From DASZZV01 sp035544835 (GTDB lineage Bacteria > Acidobacteriota > Thermoanaerobaculia > Gp7-AA8): a stretch of 6,259 bases of DNA. The stretch lies in assembly GCA_035544835.1 (NCBI GenBank), contig DASZZV010000336.1, forward strand, positions 1 to 6,259, in the 5' to 3' direction. The position numbers and the translations under genes were made by a program. Below, one piece after another: positions 5,966-6,259 of the stretch. Numbering within the stretch: the stretch's first letter is position 1; every line of letters starts with the position of its first letter. The notes below the pieces were generated by a model that had not been told where the DNA came from, searched no databases, and saw nothing but the letters and a program-made list of their open reading frames with translations.

Positions 5966-6128
5966 TGTCATCCCGAGCAAGGGCGGAGGGGTGGGAGGGG
6001 CGAGGGACCTCGGGGACGACGAACGATGTAGGTTGGTAACCTCTTGATGATTCACGAGGACGGCGGATTCATTTGACATCGTCCGTCGGTTGCGAGGTCC
6101 CTCGCCCCTCCCACCCCTCCGCCCTTGC
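5966..6128. repeat. Palindromic element with perfect 36-bp G-rich arms
   Basis: Bases 5977-6012 and 6093-6128 are exact reverse complements (36 of 36). Weaker matching continues inward (near 6016-6029 and 6076-6089) around a central loop that contains a small hairpin (6030-6034/6038-6042). The left end begins TGTCATCCCGAGC (5966-5978), the same end box as the elements at 3284 and 6167, but the right end lacks its mirrored copy and continues TTCTAAG. Both arms carry an extra G-rich block between the GAGC and CGAGGGA boxes. The element lies upstream of the putative nuoB promoter. A minus-strand reading frame across it is not credible as a gene. Confidence 0.9.
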
Positions 6129-6166
6129 TTCTAAGAAACTCCCTGTATTTACGCGGGTTCCCTGAT

Positions 6167-6259
6167 GTGTCATCCCGAGCCGCAGCGAGGGATCTGGGCG
6201 GGGGCCCTTCCATCGTGGTGCTCGCAAACATTTTCGATTGCCAAGGGTCTAAGGCCCCC
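6167..6259. repeat. Second copy of the GTGTCATCCCGAGC palindrome, cut by the window edge
   Basis: Bases 6167-6201 are identical to 3285-3319 (35 of 35), then the copies diverge. The window ends in AAGGCCCCC (6251-6259), which is also the inner end of the right arm of the first copy (3354-3362) and pairs with the GGGGGCCCTT region near 6200-6209. The rest of the right arm should therefore lie just beyond the window. The loop between the arms differs in sequence and is longer (about 40 bases against 21). Confidence 0.85.

Noticed and set aside
5858..6079. A 73-residue minus-strand reading frame upstream of nuoB
   Set aside because: It runs through the left arm and loop of the palindromic repeat, shows no recognisable domain, and has composition explained by the repeat. 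It is not nuoA, which would be strongly hydrophobic.
5966..6259. A CRISPR array or phage-defence locus in the repeat-rich right end
   Set aside because: The repeats are inverted, not regularly spaced direct repeats, no spacers are present and no cas-like gene is visible.

Overview
The window is a bacterial chromosomal segment of moderately high GC content. It is dominated by one leftward (minus-strand) gene run, read in transcription order as nuoB, nuoCD, nuoI, a ferritin-like diiron protein gene, a NifS/IscS-type cysteine desulfurase gene and def. The left edge carries the last ~43 codons of a plus-strand gene, probably a major facilitator superfamily transporter, which converges on def. The genes alone do not fix the host. 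A fused nuoCD, scattered complex I genes and abundant intergenic 'GTCATCCCGAGC' palindromes fit an Acidobacteriota-like or similar environmental lineage, but this is a low-confidence impression.

Layout from right to left. 5790-6259 has no convincing gene. It holds two members of a palindromic repeat family (5966-6128, and 6167 running off the window edge) and a plausible sigma70-type promoter at 5896-5924 facing nuoB. nuoB (5217-5789) overlaps nuoCD (3445-5220) by ATGA. A 199-bp gap (3246-3444) holds a large palindrome of the same family flanked by heptamer arrays. nuoI (2613-3245) follows and overlaps or abuts the ferritin-like gene. A 106-bp gap (1999-2104) is almost filled by a 31-bp-arm inverted repeat made of AATTGAG heptamers. 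The desulfurase gene (847-1998) and def (331-846) abut with zero spacing (TGA immediately followed by ATG). The convergent gap 135-330 holds an element of four palindromes inside a longer inverted repeat.

How the genes work together. NuoB, NuoC, NuoD and NuoI are together the quinone-reducing connecting module (Q module) of NADH:quinone oxidoreductase. Neither the N-module genes (nuoEFG) nor the membrane-module genes (nuoA, H, J-N) are present here. The two proteins encoded directly downstream, a diiron ferritin-like protein and a cysteine desulfurase, suggest a link to iron and sulfur supply for the [4Fe-4S] clusters of NuoB and NuoI. That link is inferred from position only. The enzymes are recognisable members of known families. 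The less ordinary content is the intergenic DNA: nearly every sizeable gap is filled by a structured inverted repeat, some with features suggesting selection for folding or homogenisation of the two arms.
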